This document shows, in pieces, positions 1-12,680 of a DNA stretch of 64,000 nucleotides (position 1 is its first letter; every line of letters starts with the position of its first letter). The stretch covers positions 138,870 to 202,869 of the forward strand of contig PDUO01000012.1 of assembly GCA_003008705.1 (NCBI GenBank), given 5' to 3'. The DNA is from Pezicula radicicola (taxonomy: Eukaryota; Ascomycota; Leotiomycetes; Helotiales; Dermateaceae). The position numbers were made by a program, and so were the translations under genes. A model generated the notes under the pieces. The model was given only the letters and a program-made list of their open reading frames with translations, made no database searches and was not told the DNA's origin.

Positions 1-463
1 CGCTGCAAACTCTTCGACTCCACAGCCCGATCTACTCGGGTTAGCAAGCCCTCCGGCTGAGCTCCCAAACCCAAATCGATTTGATTTGGGAAGTCCACGC
101 GCGAGCGAAGACGCGTCAGGACCGCAATCCCCTGAGTCACCTGCAACGATTATGAATGCAGGTTTCGAAAGGAACAACCTGTCCAAGAGCCAGGTCAGAT
201 TCTCGGAAAGGCCAAATCACTCTCGGAATCGAATGAGTTACGACGGGCCATCCAGGTCGCCAACTCAAGCTCGTCGGCCGGAAAGGAGGTTCTCGTCCTC
301 TTCAAGGAATCATGGTGTAGCCGCCATGATGTATGAGGGAGATGACCTAGAAGGAGATCTCGGGTACGCAGCGGCTGAAGGAATGGAAGGGAACCAGAGA
401 AAAGTGATCGTTGAACGGCTTGAGACGGTCAAAAGCAAGAATCCAGTCTTTAGTTGGTGCTAG
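1..463 (+). CDS. 3' end of an unrecognised protein gene (5' part outside the window)
   Basis: The reading frame is open from base 2 to a TAG stop at 461-463, so this is the C-terminal part of a gene whose start lies left of the window. The visible ~153 residues are hydrophilic and rich in Ser, Pro, Arg and Asn, typical of a disordered tail. They end in a more ordered stretch with an acidic run (YEGDDLEGDLGYAAAEG) followed by a short charged helix and the terminal residues KNPVFSWC. I do not recognise the family. Evidence that it is coding: an unbroken frame to the window edge, biased residue use, and a plausible amphipathic C-terminus. No domain, membrane segment or catalytic motif is visible. 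The upstream part would be needed to name it. Confidence 0.6.
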   Translation, partial: AANSSTPQPDLLGLASPPAELPNPNRFDLGSPRASEDASGPQSPESPATIMNAGFERNNLSKSQVRFSERPNHSRNRMSYDGPSRSPTQARRPERRFSSSSRNHGVAAMMYEGDDLEGDLGYAAAEGMEGNQRKVIVERLETVKSKNPVFSWC

Positions 464-1295
464 GGAGGTCACGTTGATACCAGTACCAATAACGTATTAA
501 AACGTCCAGGGGAGAGCAGACCAACTATTATTCACGTGGAGCGCAGTGTTTTACGGCGTGGTGGCGGAAAGCTCGGGGAGCTTGTATAATAAATATCCCA
601 CGGCGCAACGGTCTTATTATTCACGGCATTATGGTATGGATTTGTAACAAAGAGAAAGGAGATGGGAGCATTCAAGAAAATAGATTCCTGTCGACGCACC
701 GAGCATGTTATGAAATAGAATTCTGAGCAAATACATGGAAACCTTCCTCTTTCTTTCATTTGTGTCTCGTGGTCTACCGTAGTCATTTACGAGCGTCCCC
801 GAGGCTGGCGCTGTGCCGAGATGCATCATCGGCCCTAAACTTTGAAGACGAGAGAACAAATTTTCATGAGGTTGAGATTGAAAATGAAAGTGAATAAATA
901 TATTACTTGTAGTACCCGCTCTCTCCTGCTGTTGATACATGGTTTCAAACCCTCAGCCTTTCGCAAGAGCTTACAGTAAATTGATTATTGCCCCTCGGCT
1001 TCTCAGAATGAAAACGTGAAGTCGAAGTGAAATACCTAGCCTACTCGAGCACTCCGTAATCGATAACAAATCAATCCACCGCACGCCATCGCACTTGATT
1101 GCTCATACAACACCAAGACACTCGCTGGGCCGACAACCTTCGTCACTCCTTTTGCCCTGTTTTGTTTGCTGCTTTGATGAACTCCATGCGTCCTTCCTGA
1201 AAAGCCTGTACGCTGAGGCGCGCAAACCCACCAACATCTGCTGCATATGCGACCGTCAGGAGTAAACAAGCGCATTGTTGGAGGATCAAGGGATC
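464..1295. other. Intergenic region between the partial gene and the SNF2 gene
   Basis: About 830 bases with no convincing coding sequence; the short minus-strand frames at 532-786, 629-940 and 1036-1275 have no recognisable domain. It should hold the 3' UTR of the left gene and the promoter and 5' UTR of the SNF2-RING gene. Confidence 0.5.
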
Positions 1296-4200
1296 ATGGA
1301 ATCTTGGGAGAATTCGAATGGTTGGAACCAGTCAAATGGTAAGGCAGCTTCATTTCTTCTCCGCACTGCTCCCTTTTTCTACGCCGAGGCGCAAAACCAG
1401 GAATGATGGGTTTGCCTCTGTTCACATTCTCATACCCATACTGTCTCCCCAGAGTCCTCTCCGAGATACTGACATTTTCGGCGTACAAGGTCATCCTCGT
1501 AGCAACGCCCCTAACACGAACGGTGCTGGTCTTCCATACATACCGCAGAAGTGGAATGCTACCGCGCTCCTGAACCCCAGAGGCTCCCAGCAAGCCCCGC
1601 CCCAGCCGCCGAAAGATGAACGCAAAGATGTTGATTTTGCTTACACTCCATCTCTTCAAACTCAGCCTCAACCTCAAATAGCTTTCCAATTCGACAGTCC
1701 CGGAGGGTCACCCATTCCGTATTCCTCCCAACGACCATCCCCAAGTCCTTTGAACGATTATGGCTACAGTCACACCCCTAGTAACGATCACAAGATGGAC
1801 AGCCAAATTTCAGGCATGGGCCACATGCTAGAACGTATGCACAATGTAGCAGACCGGGATATGTTACCTCAGAAGCGGCGTAGGCTCTGTGAGAATCAAG
1901 TAAAGGACGGGGACGTTCGATTTAGTGGAGGGGGCAAAGGCGGGGTTCTGGGACAGTACATGAAAGAGAAGAAGGAAGAAGGCCGCAAAGAAGTTATCTC
2001 CAAAGGAACCTCAGTGGATCTATCTGGTGGTATGTGAATCGTTGTGATGAATAATGCGGAAGCTAATATGACTACAGTGGATGATGAGGAGGATGTCATA
2101 CTTGTGGGCGATTCAGAGGATAAAGAGGTTTGCTATGGCCGTATAGAGGGTGCAGACATCAACGCTTTCAAGGTGCCAACGCCAAAGCCTGGTACCCAGA
2201 CTCTATCCCCAGAAGTTTGGCCACAGGTCAAAATAGTACTTAGGAGACGTGTGGGCGACAAGACTACAGTGATACACGCCGTAGACAGTACACGGACAAT
2301 CATTGGCTGTCTGGATGCCAACACTTCGATTGGAATCTGCCCTATTTTGGATTCAAAGTTTGGCATTAGGACGTCTTGTCGAATTGTCTCCAGACCAAAG
2401 AAACCAGGTGATCTACCCCCTGGCTCAGACGTGTCGATCCGATATGGACTTGATCTAAATTTGTATGGGCCAAAAAAGTATGCTCTCCAGATTGGCAGGC
2501 ATCTGTCACAAAAGCAGCTTTGGCTTCGGACACCATTGTTTCCCGAGGCTGGAATTGAGATCTATAATCCACACGTTCTGTTAAAACAGCCACAGCCTGC
2601 AGCACGAACAGTAGGATCTTCTGCCTATCGAATGCAAGGTCCTCAGCGGACCGTGGAGGAGATTCGAAACGATATAATTGGCATGTTTGACTCTCTAGAA
2701 AAGTCTGAAAACCTACCCGAAATGGAGGCAGCTCCTGAGATTACAACCGAATTGCTACGGCATCAGAAGCAGGGTCTTTCTTTCATGATAAATAAGGAAA
2801 GAGAAAGAGTATTTGATCCAAACGAGAAGTGCAATAGCTCATTATGGCGACTAAATATCGGCAACAACGGGCAGAGGAGTTATTACAATGTCATTACGGG
2901 CCAAGAAGAGCGCCGGAGTCCGCCACAAGTCCTGGGAGGAATATTGGCTGATATGATGGGCCTTGGCAAGACTCTAAGCATTCTCTCCTTAATAGTCACG
3001 ACTCTCGAGCAATCTAAACACTGGGCACAACTGCAACCATGCGAATCGCAGGAGGAACAGCGAGAAAGACCACAACCAAAAAGCAGTAAACCTTCAACTG
3101 TACCAAAGATAGACAAAGCTCGTCTCGCTCGGAATACAAAGACGACCTTGCTCGTTTCTCCGCTTAGTACCATTGCCAACTGGGAGGAGCAAATCAAACA
3201 GCATGTCAAGCCGGGCACCTTAAACTACTACATCTATCATGGAGCAGGTCGTATCAAAGATATTGAGAGGCTTGCAGAATTCGATCTGATCATCACGACA
3301 TACGGCTCTGTTGCAAGCGAATTCAACTATCGAAGTAAGAACAAGTCAGGGAAAGTTCTACCCCTCGAGGAGATCAACTGGTTTCGTATTGTGCTTGATG
3401 AGGCGCATATGATCCGAGAGCAATCAACGCAGCAATCGAAGGCCATCTGTCGATTGTCTGCTCAGCGGCGATGGGCAGTTACTGGTACACCCGTGCAAAA
3501 TCGCCTGGAGGATCTTGGGGCACTCATGACGTTCCTACGGATTAAACCTTTTGATGAGAAGGGGGGCTTTGCACAGTATATTATGGCTCCGTTCAAGATG
3601 TGCGATCCAGAGATCTTACCCAAGCTACGGTTGTTGGTTGACAGTATCACACTCCGCCGCCTGAAGGACAAAATCAACTTGCCAGCTCGTCACGATCATC
3701 TTGTAAAGCTCTCATTTAACGACGATGAGCGCAAGCTGTACGAGATATTTGCCAAGAATGCTAACGATAGAGTGAAGGTCATCGTTGGCCAGAGAGAAAA
3801 GAATCTGAGCGGGAAATCCTATGTCCATATATTACAATCGATTCTACGTCTCCGTCTCATCTGTGCTCATGGCAAAGAATTATTAGGCGAAGAAGACTTA
3901 AAGGTGATGGATGGTCTTAGCAAAGACTCGGCCATTGATATTGACGATGAAGATGACGACACATCAGGACTTACGGCTAGGCAAGCATACGATATGTACA
4001 ATTTGATGAAGCAGACAAATGCCGACGTATGTGTTACTTGCTACCGTAAGGTTGGTCCTAGCGACGTTGTTGATTCGGATGGAGAACCAAAAGACGAGAT
4101 CATAGGCCATATGACTCCTTGCTATCATATCATTTGTGTGGGATGCATTACTAGATACAAGGCAAACTTGGAAGAGGCTGCACACGGTGCCTCACAACTA

Positions 4201-4896
4201 GATTGCCCCATTTGCAGCCAACATATAAAACTCAGCTACTTCGCTCTGCGCCAAGGAGGAGTGGAGGATGACGAGGATTCACGGGCAGACAGCAAAGAAA
4301 CCCACAAGGGCTCGAAGGTGTTGGGAGCTTATAGCGGACCTCATACCAAGACAAAGGCTCTGATCCATGATCTTCTTCGGTCTAAACAAGAGTCTGAGGA
4401 TAACCCGTTCGAACCACCAGTTAAGAGTGTGGTATTTTCTGGCTGGACAGCACATCTTGACCTCATCCAACTTGCACTAGATCAAAATGGGATCACCTAC
4501 ACACGCCTTGATGGAAAGATGTCCCGGACAGCTAGAGGTGCCGCATTAGATCGTTTTCGCGATGACCCGGCCATACACGTAATTCTAGTGTCCATTACAG
4601 CCGGAGGCCTCGGCCTTAATCTTACCACGGCCAGCAAAGTCTATGTCATGGAACCACAGTATAATCCAGCCGCTGAAGCACAAGCTGTCGATCGTGTACA
4701 TAGATTAGGTCAAAAGCGAGAAGTGGAGACTGTTAGATACATCATGACAGATAGTTTTGAGGAGAAGATGCTTGAGCTGCAGGACAAGAAGAAGAAGTTG
4801 GCGAGCTTGAGTATGGATAGTTCTGGTAAGCAGAACATTGATAAGGCAGAGGCCGCGAGGAAGAGGTTGGAGGACTTGAGAAGTCTGTTTAAGTGA
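1296..4896 (+). CDS. SNF2-family ATPase with embedded RING finger (RAD5/RAD16/HLTF type)
   Basis: Exons 1296-1338, 1490-2029, 2078-4896 encode 1133 aa. Intron 1 has a GTAAGG donor and a TACTGAC branch; intron 2 is 48 bp with a GTATGT donor. The second junction restores a continuous acidic stretch (SGVDDEEDVILVGDSED). The N-terminal ~190 residues are low-complexity. Helicase motif I (MMGLGKT, Lys about 492), DEAH (about 635-638) and motif III (TGTPVQNR) are intact. A C3HC4 RING (Cys about 846, ending CPIC) is inserted between the two helicase lobes, and motif VI (VDRVHRLGQ) lies at about 1063-1075. This order defines the Rad5/Rad16/HLTF/Uls1 group of nuclear DNA translocases with ubiquitin-ligase activity, acting in post-replication or nucleotide-excision repair. 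No obvious HIRAN domain is seen, so assignment to Rad5 itself is not secure. The ATG at 1296 is the first in frame upstream of the spliced N-terminus. Confidence 0.88.
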
Positions 4897-5602
4897 AAGC
4901 AGTTCTAGTAACGAAATGATTGTGGTTACTTGGGGTATGTCTCTGCATTACAGCGGCGTTTGGGAACTGGGGTCAATGATACATACGAAATTAATATGGG
5001 TTGGGGCAAAGGGCAGGCATTTTAGAGCGCTTCCCTTAGAAGGGCCTGGTCTGGCGTTGCGGATGGTAATATAGACACCTCCAGCATGGATGATTTCCTC
5101 TTTGTTTCTTTTATGAGACTAGCATGGCTGTTTCCTTTCAATGAAGCAGTCCTACAGCATCTCGATTTCTAGAAAAGGAAGTACAGCAAAATGCATTTAC
5201 TTCACTTTTGCAATAATGATCCTGATGAATTTGGTGGCCGGTACTGCTTTTCAAATAACATTGAAGCTATCAACAAAAGTCGTAGTAGGTGCCAGGTTTA
5301 TTTATACTGCAAACGGATCAAATACAAGTGATTATTAGTACAGCAATATATTAAAGTACAGAGCCCTCACCCGGTATCTCTACAAATACAGGAAAAACTC
5401 CAACGTACTGCCGCAGCAATGGTATCAAAACGTGGATCCCCTATTCCAAAACCATGAATAAACACAAATAGCCACAGTCCAAAATTTCCATGCCTTAGTA
5501 ATATGTAGAGACCACACTACCTCTCTCTACCGGGTTCTTTAATTCTCATCAGGATGGGGGTCCACCTCGTCCATCTCTCCTAGTCTCTTTTCCAAAAGCA
5601 AC
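4897..5602. other. Convergent intergenic region
   Basis: About 700 bases between the stops of two convergent genes; expected to contain both 3' UTRs. The small plus-strand frame 5141-5338 shows no domain. No repeat or RNA gene is evident. Confidence 0.5.
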
Positions 5603-7396
5603 TCAAAACGCAACACCCACGCTTCCCCTTCCATGCCCCATTCGCCATCGCTCATCATCACCCACCTCCTCCCTCTCGCCAAACTTCCTCGCTCTCGTCA
5701 ACTCAATACTCTGCTCCTGCCTTTCAAGTTCATATGTCGATATCGTCGTCATCGTCTGAGGCGACGAAAACTCGTCGGGAAATCGTCGTCTATCCATCTT
5801 CCGTCCTCTTTCTCTTCCGGGACTCGAATCAGGAGTCCATGTCGTTGTCACAGTCGGCTCGTCAATTTCACTCTCCAGAGTGCTTGCTGTGATTTCAGAG
5901 AAACGGTTTGTTCGGTTCGTTTGAGGTGGAGATGACGGCGGAGATGGTAAATCTGATGAAGTCACAACACACTTATAAAAGCCTTCCCGTGAAGTTACGG
6001 GTTTAGGTGTGTTAGTGACGGAATCCAAAGATATGTTCCTGTTATGTTCTGATGGGAAGAGCCAATTTGAGACGCGCGAGAAGGATTTCTTTTTTCGAAG
6101 TGGTGGATGTGAGGGCTGTTGGAGAATGAGGGGGAGTGGTGGGGGTGGTGGAAGGGTGTAGTTCGTTTCGTTGGGGTTGTAAGGTTTTTGGAACGGGGGT
6201 GATGGGTTAACGAAAGCTGCGGAGGCCTCCGTAAAGGATTTAGAACGCGCAGGGATGTGAACAGTTTTTGAAGGTGCAGTTTTAGGTCGCCGAGTTAGAG
6301 GTGGTGTGGCTACACGGGCGGCAAAGGACGGTTGAAGTACTGGTGGTGGGGTTGGCATTGGTTCTAGTACAGTACATATTAGAATTTGGGTAGTCAATCG
6401 TCGATAGATGGAAGATAGGGAGATCATCCATCAGCTCGAATTGTAGTGAGGGAGGTCTTACCAGAAGTATCCTGGTATATACTAAATGGGCGAGTGCTGG
6501 CTGACATTCGACTAGTTGGACGGCTGCTCGTATAAATGCTCTGCCTCTCTTCAATAATGGCCTCAATGTCCTTTAGCCTCTGCTCCAACTCGAATTTTTC
6601 ATGCAAAGCTGACTTAACCCTCTCATACGCAGGGGGTTCGCGCAGCCTCGCTGGCGCAGGAGCTTGTGGCAAATCTTTTTCTAAAGTTGCAAGTAACTGT
6701 TCCGAGTTCAGTGAACCGGCTCGGCGAAGCATTGCTGAAAATTCAGAAGATGTTTCAGAACTAGAACGGATCGGTTTCCTGGGGATACTAAAGCTTAGAG
6801 CTGATTCGCTACGAGAGTGAGTAAGTGCTGCAGGAGGGTATGATGGTTCTGTAGAAGCAAAAGAAGGGTCATCATCCATGGGGCCGAAGTGAGACAGAAT
6901 AGGAGACAGCTGGTTTTCAGGCATATAGATGCTCAGCTCTAATGGCCTGAAAGAGCGCCTCCTCGGCATCGAATCTTGGACATGGCGGAAGTCTGTTGGT
7001 GCACTGATAGCACCAAGTCGTGACTGCGTCCTGCGCGTTTCTTTGGAATCTTTACGTGGTCCAGCGTAAGCATTCAGTTTCCTTCTCACAGAGAAGCTTC
7101 CACGACTGGACGCGCGGGATGCGAAACTCCGAGTTCGGTCAACCCATTCTTGTGATCTTGAGGATGGTCTCTCCTGCGCCTCGAAAGTTGGCGGTGGAAT
7201 GAGGCGTGGTTGAGATTCATGAAGAACTGTCATGGGCTTTTCAATACCTGGGATTGTCAAAATACGCATCTTCTCCTGCCTGACACGAGTACTCACCACG
7301 GGTTGGCGACTGGTCTCTCAGCGGCCCACAGCAGTTGACGGCTGAAGTTAACCAAGTCATATAGGCATCGTCAACATATCCGCTCAGTGTCTTCAT
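5603..7396 (-). CDS. Unrecognised Ser/Pro/Arg-rich protein with a short coiled coil
   Basis: Exons on the minus strand are 7396-7297, 7247-6462 and 6363-5603, giving 548 aa. Introns are 49 bp (GTGAGT donor) and 98 bp (GTAAGA donor, CTAAT branch); both junctions keep frame and join similar low-complexity sequence. The first ~30 residues (MKTLSGYVDDAYMTWL...) look ordered and contain Cys-Cys. Most of the rest is basic and Ser/Pro-rich, predicted disordered. A charged helix around residues 265-290 (HEKFELEQRLKDIEAIIEE) could form a coiled coil. A poly-Pro run and RKKKSFSR-type basic patches follow. No enzymatic domain is visible. The start at 7396 was preferred because upstream in-frame sequence looks like 5' UTR; an ATG at 7618 in the same frame is possible. 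Function unknown; a cytoskeletal or polarity-related disordered protein would fit but is only a guess. Confidence 0.65.
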
Positions 7397-8964
7397 GGCC
7401 GCGACTCGGTTCCAGACACGCCTCGCATGCCTCCACAATGGACGAAGTTTAGAAAGAGAAGGGGAAAGAGAAGATAAAGCTTTGCGCTTGCCAGCTTTCG
7501 CCGTCGAAAATGGAGAGTGCACACATGAGAGAAATAGAAGGTTTTCATTCGTTCCTACACTGATGAGAGGGTTGCATCTTATCGGGCGCTTCTTGAAGCT
7601 TGAAATACCGATTGCCAATCAATATATTGTCGACGTCTCTTGACAGCGGGTAGGCGATGAAGTGAGTGGTTCCTGGGTTGTCCTTAATGAGCCTGCTGCT
7701 CCTGGTTGAAGGCCATGTCGTGGAGCCGATTGGCTCTGGTTGTTTGGTTGTCCAGCGGCTAAAGGTGCAGGAGGAAATGGCCATCGGTCAGACGGGCCTG
7801 AGAATCATGATCATAGGGCGTCGCCAATAAGGATGCGATACGATATTGTACTGTAGGCGACGGCTTCACTTGAAGATGCGTTTGTGAAATTGGGTGGGTG
7901 TACTTGTTCACGGAAGAGAGAGGCGTGGAGGAGTTGGGGAGTTGAGATTGACTAAAAGTCACATGATAGGGTAGAAATTTGGATTTGGTACGGATGGAAG
8001 ATACTTACTTACGATATTTCCCATACTTTTTCAATCATTTCCTCTACTTTACTAAATCCTTGGAAGGTGAGGAGAATAGGTAAATGTTGGGTCACGTGTC
8101 AGCATCCCTCTTCTATCTGCAGGCCACTTGCTGGAAAGTGCCGGTGTGTGTCCACTCTGTGTGTCTGCATCTTCAGGGTCAAACACGACCAGAAACATCC
8201 CACTCCCGTACCCACGCAACAAAACCCTTGCACCATGGCATCTCGAATCGTGCCTCGGGGACTTTTGATACGATCCTCATGCTTGAGATCGTGCACCGAC
8301 AGGATCTTCATCTGAGGCTTGTTTCGAGACATTTCCGTCCAATGTTGGAGCTAGTAACCTCTCCAATTAGCTCAAGCCCGGCATATTCGACCAGATGCGG
8401 ATTTCATGTGCACTTCTCAATCTTCAGCATTTTTATTTATGTACGTGGGCAAAGAAATAACCCCACTGCTATGTAGATTGTCTAGTCTAATGCACTTGAC
8501 AAGGCAAGGCCTCCACAGTACCCTGGCATTGAGCGCTTTGAATCCGGAGGTCTTGCGTGCTGCGTTGGACACATGGCTATATCCTTCCTTCTTATTGATG
8601 AGATTTCCACCATGGAGTTATGTCTGCAGCTGATCTTCTCGCCTTGTCCTTCTGCTAGATCGGGTGATGCAAGTCTCTTCTCAAACATACTTTTCTCTTT
8701 ATCTGCTATGCCGGCATAGTGCTTCTACAAATAATTACCATTGTACTCTATTGTTATCTACTGGTCAACTCAACTCCCTTTCTCGCCATGCTTTTGTACT
8801 ATGTTTAATATTTGGCCTGCAACCAGTTGTCAGGAAGACGGCCTTCAATCTAAAGAGGGACATTTCATTTCGAGTGAGGCCTCCTGCCAGAGTTTTGGAG
8901 GAGGACGTAGAGTTATGGAATGGTCGTAATCAGAACTACTTTCATATATAATTACACTCTCCTT
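7397..8964. other. Divergent intergenic region upstream of the GH92 gene
   Basis: About 1.57 kb between two divergently transcribed genes. The open frames here (for example 8067-8315 and 8084-8476 on plus, 7545-7784 on minus) lack domains and overlap each other on both strands, so I read it as promoter and 5' UTR sequence only. Confidence 0.5.
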
Positions 8965-11900
8965 ATGTATTATCTCGCTTCAATAGCCTTATTGGCAACG
9001 GCAGTGGCGGCGCAATCCACAGACTTAACACAATATGTTCTCACCGGTGTAAGTAGTTCTTCCTCAGGTTCAATCCTTCGCTAATAGTCCAAGACTGGCG
9101 ATACAGATGGAAATAATACGTTTCCAGGTGTATCAGAGCCCTTCGGTATGGTCAAGTTGGGTCCAGATCTCTATACTGGATCAGATTCATATTCTGGTTA
9201 TGCGAGTAGTGGGAACTGTACGGGCTTTTCTATGATGCATGAGAGTGGTACAGGAGGTAAATTTCAACTACTTCTCCTTGAATCATTTTTATGATGCTTA
9301 TCTTAACTAGGTGCACCAAAGTACGGCGTTGTTTCTCGTAAGTATTCCTAAGTACAACCTACCTTAACATTTCCACTATACAAATGGCAAATCAGAGAGA
9401 ATGGAAACATTTGTTCGCAAATCTTAGATTAACTTAGAGTTTTAAAACAGAAATGCCTGTGTTGGGGAATATTACTAACCCACTTAATGATCACAACGAT
9501 ACACGCTCATCCCCTGATCTAATGGAAGTGGGATACTACAAAGCAGAGCTTGGTTCAAATATCACCGTCGAACTTGGTGCGACTAGTCGCGCAGGCTTGT
9601 ATCAGTATACTTTCCCAAAAGGAAGTGGCACTCCAAACGTTATCGTTGATGTCAGTCATGTTCTTCCGTCATATAGAGGTCAAGGGTTGTCCCAGGGATA
9701 TACATCAGGAAACATTACTATTCTCTCAGACGGCCATTATGAGGGGTTTGGCGTTTACAATAATGGTATGCACCCCCCAATTACACAAACGCACAGTAGT
9801 GTACTTTTTAGAAGGCTATCTATCATCCAACTTATTTGAGTGATTGAGCCTCCTTATATGGTCTCTAAGCCTGTCGCTTACTTACATATTCATAGGATGG
9901 AATCATGCTCCTGATTGGACAATACATTTCTGTGGCTATTTCGACTCTCCGGCGACGTACAAAACCTTCACTGGTCTGAACGAGACCAGCTCTATTCTTG
10001 CACAGTATGATGACACCAACAGTGTGATCTCCACTGCTCGTTTGGGTGCGGTATTCAGCTTCGCTTCGGCAACGACCGTCGTCTCAAGAATTGGAGTATC
10101 ATTTATTTCGTCCGCCCAAGCTTGCAGCAACGTCCAGTCACAGATACCTGATGGCACCGCGCTATCATCTGTCACAAGTCAAACCAAAGATGCCTGGAAT
10201 ACTGAGATTTTGTCGAAAATAATAACCACCGAGACCAATACGACTCAGCTAGAGCTCCTCTATAGTTCCCTCTATCACATGCACCTTATGCCATCCAATA
10301 GGACGGGGGAAAATCCTTTGTGGAAATCAACTGAGCCCTATTACGATGACACGGTTACCCTATGGGACTTGTTTAGATGTGGTACCTCATTAATGCATAT
10401 AATTAACCCTGTAGCCTATGAAGAATATATTAGGTAAGAGCAGCACCTCCCTTTCTCGCATGACGCCTGTCGGATTAATATTTGGAAGATCGCTTATAGA
10501 CATCTTTCGCTTTGAGGGATACATGCCAGACGCTAGATCATCCAACTTCAATGGTGCAATCCGTAAGTCCCCCCTAGATTGAATTAACTCATTACTTCGG
10601 AGTGGTGTTCGACTTACTTCCGAAATGTTTATAACGAATGAACTAATTCATAGTCTCTGACCATAGAAGGAGGTACGAACTCCGATAACGTACTTGCAGA
10701 TGCTTATGTGAAAGGAGTACGGGGTGCGATCAACTGGCAAGATGGATTCGCAGCTATGGTGAAAAATGCCGAGGTCATTCCTTCGAACAATAACGATACT
10801 CGAGATTTATCTTCATCAACAAAAGAAGGTCGCGGGGCGCTTACTGACTACGCCACTCTTGGGTATATCACGCCTAAGTATGGCCGCTCTGTGACTCGGG
10901 CAGTAGAATACAGCGTAAACGACTTTTCACTTTATCAAGTGGCTGTTGGTTTGAATCAAACGGAATCAGCGACTAAATACGTCCTTCGATCACGGAATTG
11001 GCGAAACCATTGGAATCCTAATGCCACGAGCCTTAATTTCACGGGGTTTGTTGTGCCACGAAGTGAGGCAGGATTTATTGCTCAGGATCCACTGTCCTGT
11101 GCGGGCTGTTATTGGGGAGATGCCTACTATGAAGCATTGCCATGGGAATAGTACGTATAGGGGGAGCACTTTCATTCCCATTCAGGAGTATTTTAAGAGG
11201 AGTTCCTCTTGAGACATACGCTTTCAGGACGTTTTCTCTCAAGACATGTCTCGGGAGCAACAACTCCAAATCCCCTACAGAAGAAGTAATTGCTAACTCC
11301 TCCTTTACGGACAGTTCTTTCAATGTACATCATGATATCAATACTCTCATCGCTCTGTCTGGAGGCCCAACAACATTTATGTCTCGCCTCGAGGCTATGT
11401 TTACCCCAGGAATTAACACATCAGGTCGCTCAGCTAGTTTCAACAATACTATTTTTAATACAGGGAACGAACCATCTTTTACAACACCTTATCTTTACAA
11501 TTATGTTGGGAGACAGGATCTCAGTGTGAAGAGAAGCCGATTCGTTGCAAAGAGTTATTACTCTGCTACGCCTGGTGGCTTGCCTGGGAATAGTGACAGT
11601 GGAGCCATGGAATCATGGGTCATCTGGAATATGCTTGGCCTGTACCCTATGGTTGGACAAACCACATTTCTAATCGGCTCGCCATGGTTTGCAAACACAA
11701 CCATATCTCTGGGCTCTGGGAAGTCTCTCTCGGTGACTACCGTTAATGGTTCCGAAACTTCTTTCTACGTGCAATCACTCCAAGTAAATGGAATCTCCTG
11801 GAATCAGTCTTGGCTAACCTGGGATGATGTCTTTGCGAATGGTGGCACTAGTAAGCAACATATTTCTTTATTCTTCTGCCCTTGAAACACTGTCTCACGC

Positions 11901-12680
11901 CTCTCAGAGCATGTCTCGTAGCTCTTACTTCTGGTCTTCGAGGAAAACATGTACTAATTCGTTAAAGTGGACTTTGTTATGGGCCCAAATCCGGCGAAAT
12001 GGGATATAGGGCCAGCACCCCCGAGCCCAGCAAGTGAATTCTCTGATACAACTTCACCGAATACGATTGTGCCACCAAGCACTGTATCTAGTGCTCCCAG
12101 TCCAGCTCAGATGCTAGAGTCTGCTAAGCATAGGAGAATGTTGCGAGATGTAACCTTTGGAATGATGGCTGTTGGCATTGTGGGAATCGGCGCAGCTGGC
12201 TTTTCCTGGTGGTTTCTGAGAAGAAGAAAGAAGCAAAAGATAACAACAGCCTTGACTGTGGCGAATATCATCGAGGAGAAGAATGTGAACGAGCTGGAGA
12301 AGAGAGGGGAGAACGATCAAAGTCGAGGCACAACAGCCCATAGTGATCATAAACAAGAGTCGCTTGATTGGGCAAAAAGCAGATGGCACAAATTTTCTAT
12401 TGGCGACCGGCATAAAAATCATAAATCATCGACAAGCGATGTTTCTACATTAGTGGATTGGGCCGTAGGAAGGGTACATAAGAGATCGCCCAGTGATGAA
12501 GAGAAGGGGCATAAAAGCACTAAGAGCGATGCTTCTACACTGGCACCTGAAGAGGATGGTGAAGACGAAAAGAAAGCACCACTCACGATTGCTGTGCTTG
12601 GAGTGCCGTCTGAGGCACAGGAACCATGGACGCCTAATGGGACAAACCGAAGGTTGGAGGATGGAGGGAAGGAGGATTGA
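8965..12680 (+). CDS. GH92 family alpha-mannosidase with C-terminal membrane anchor and cytoplasmic tail
   Basis: Nine exons (8965-9048, 9094-9256, 9311-9337, 9451-9765, 9896-10433, 10489-10562, 10667-11150, 11315-11850, 11968-12680) encode 977 aa. Residues 1-16 form a signal peptide (MYYLASIALLATAVAA). The GH92 fold is clear: TDGNNTFPGVSEPFG near the N-terminus, NWQDGFAAM, the YYEALPWEYSFNVHHD segment (its first Glu lies where the family places the general acid) and PGGLPGNSDSGAMESW with the acidic residues of the base region. GH92 enzymes are Ca-dependent exo-alpha-mannosidases trimming mannose from N-glycans or mannans. Unusually for a secreted fungal member, a hydrophobic segment at about 802-824 is followed by RRRKK and a ~150-residue hydrophilic tail with a tandem 30-residue repeat (873-902, 903-932). 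This implies type I topology, with the catalytic part in the secretory lumen or outside the cell. Many NXS/T sequons support that. Confidence 0.9.
12363..12542 (+). repeat. Tandem 90-bp coding repeat in the cytoplasmic tail of the GH92 protein
   Basis: Two adjacent 30-codon units, 12363-12452 and 12453-12542, both follow the pattern [LV]DWA-x2-R-x-HK...HKS-x2-SD-x-STL. DNA identity is partial, so the duplication is old, but the protein spacing is exact, with no insertion or deletion. Confidence 0.8.

Noticed and set aside
8067..8951. Several overlapping short frames upstream of the GH92 gene
   Set aside because: Frames on both strands overlap, none has a domain or signal peptide, and the region is best explained as promoter.
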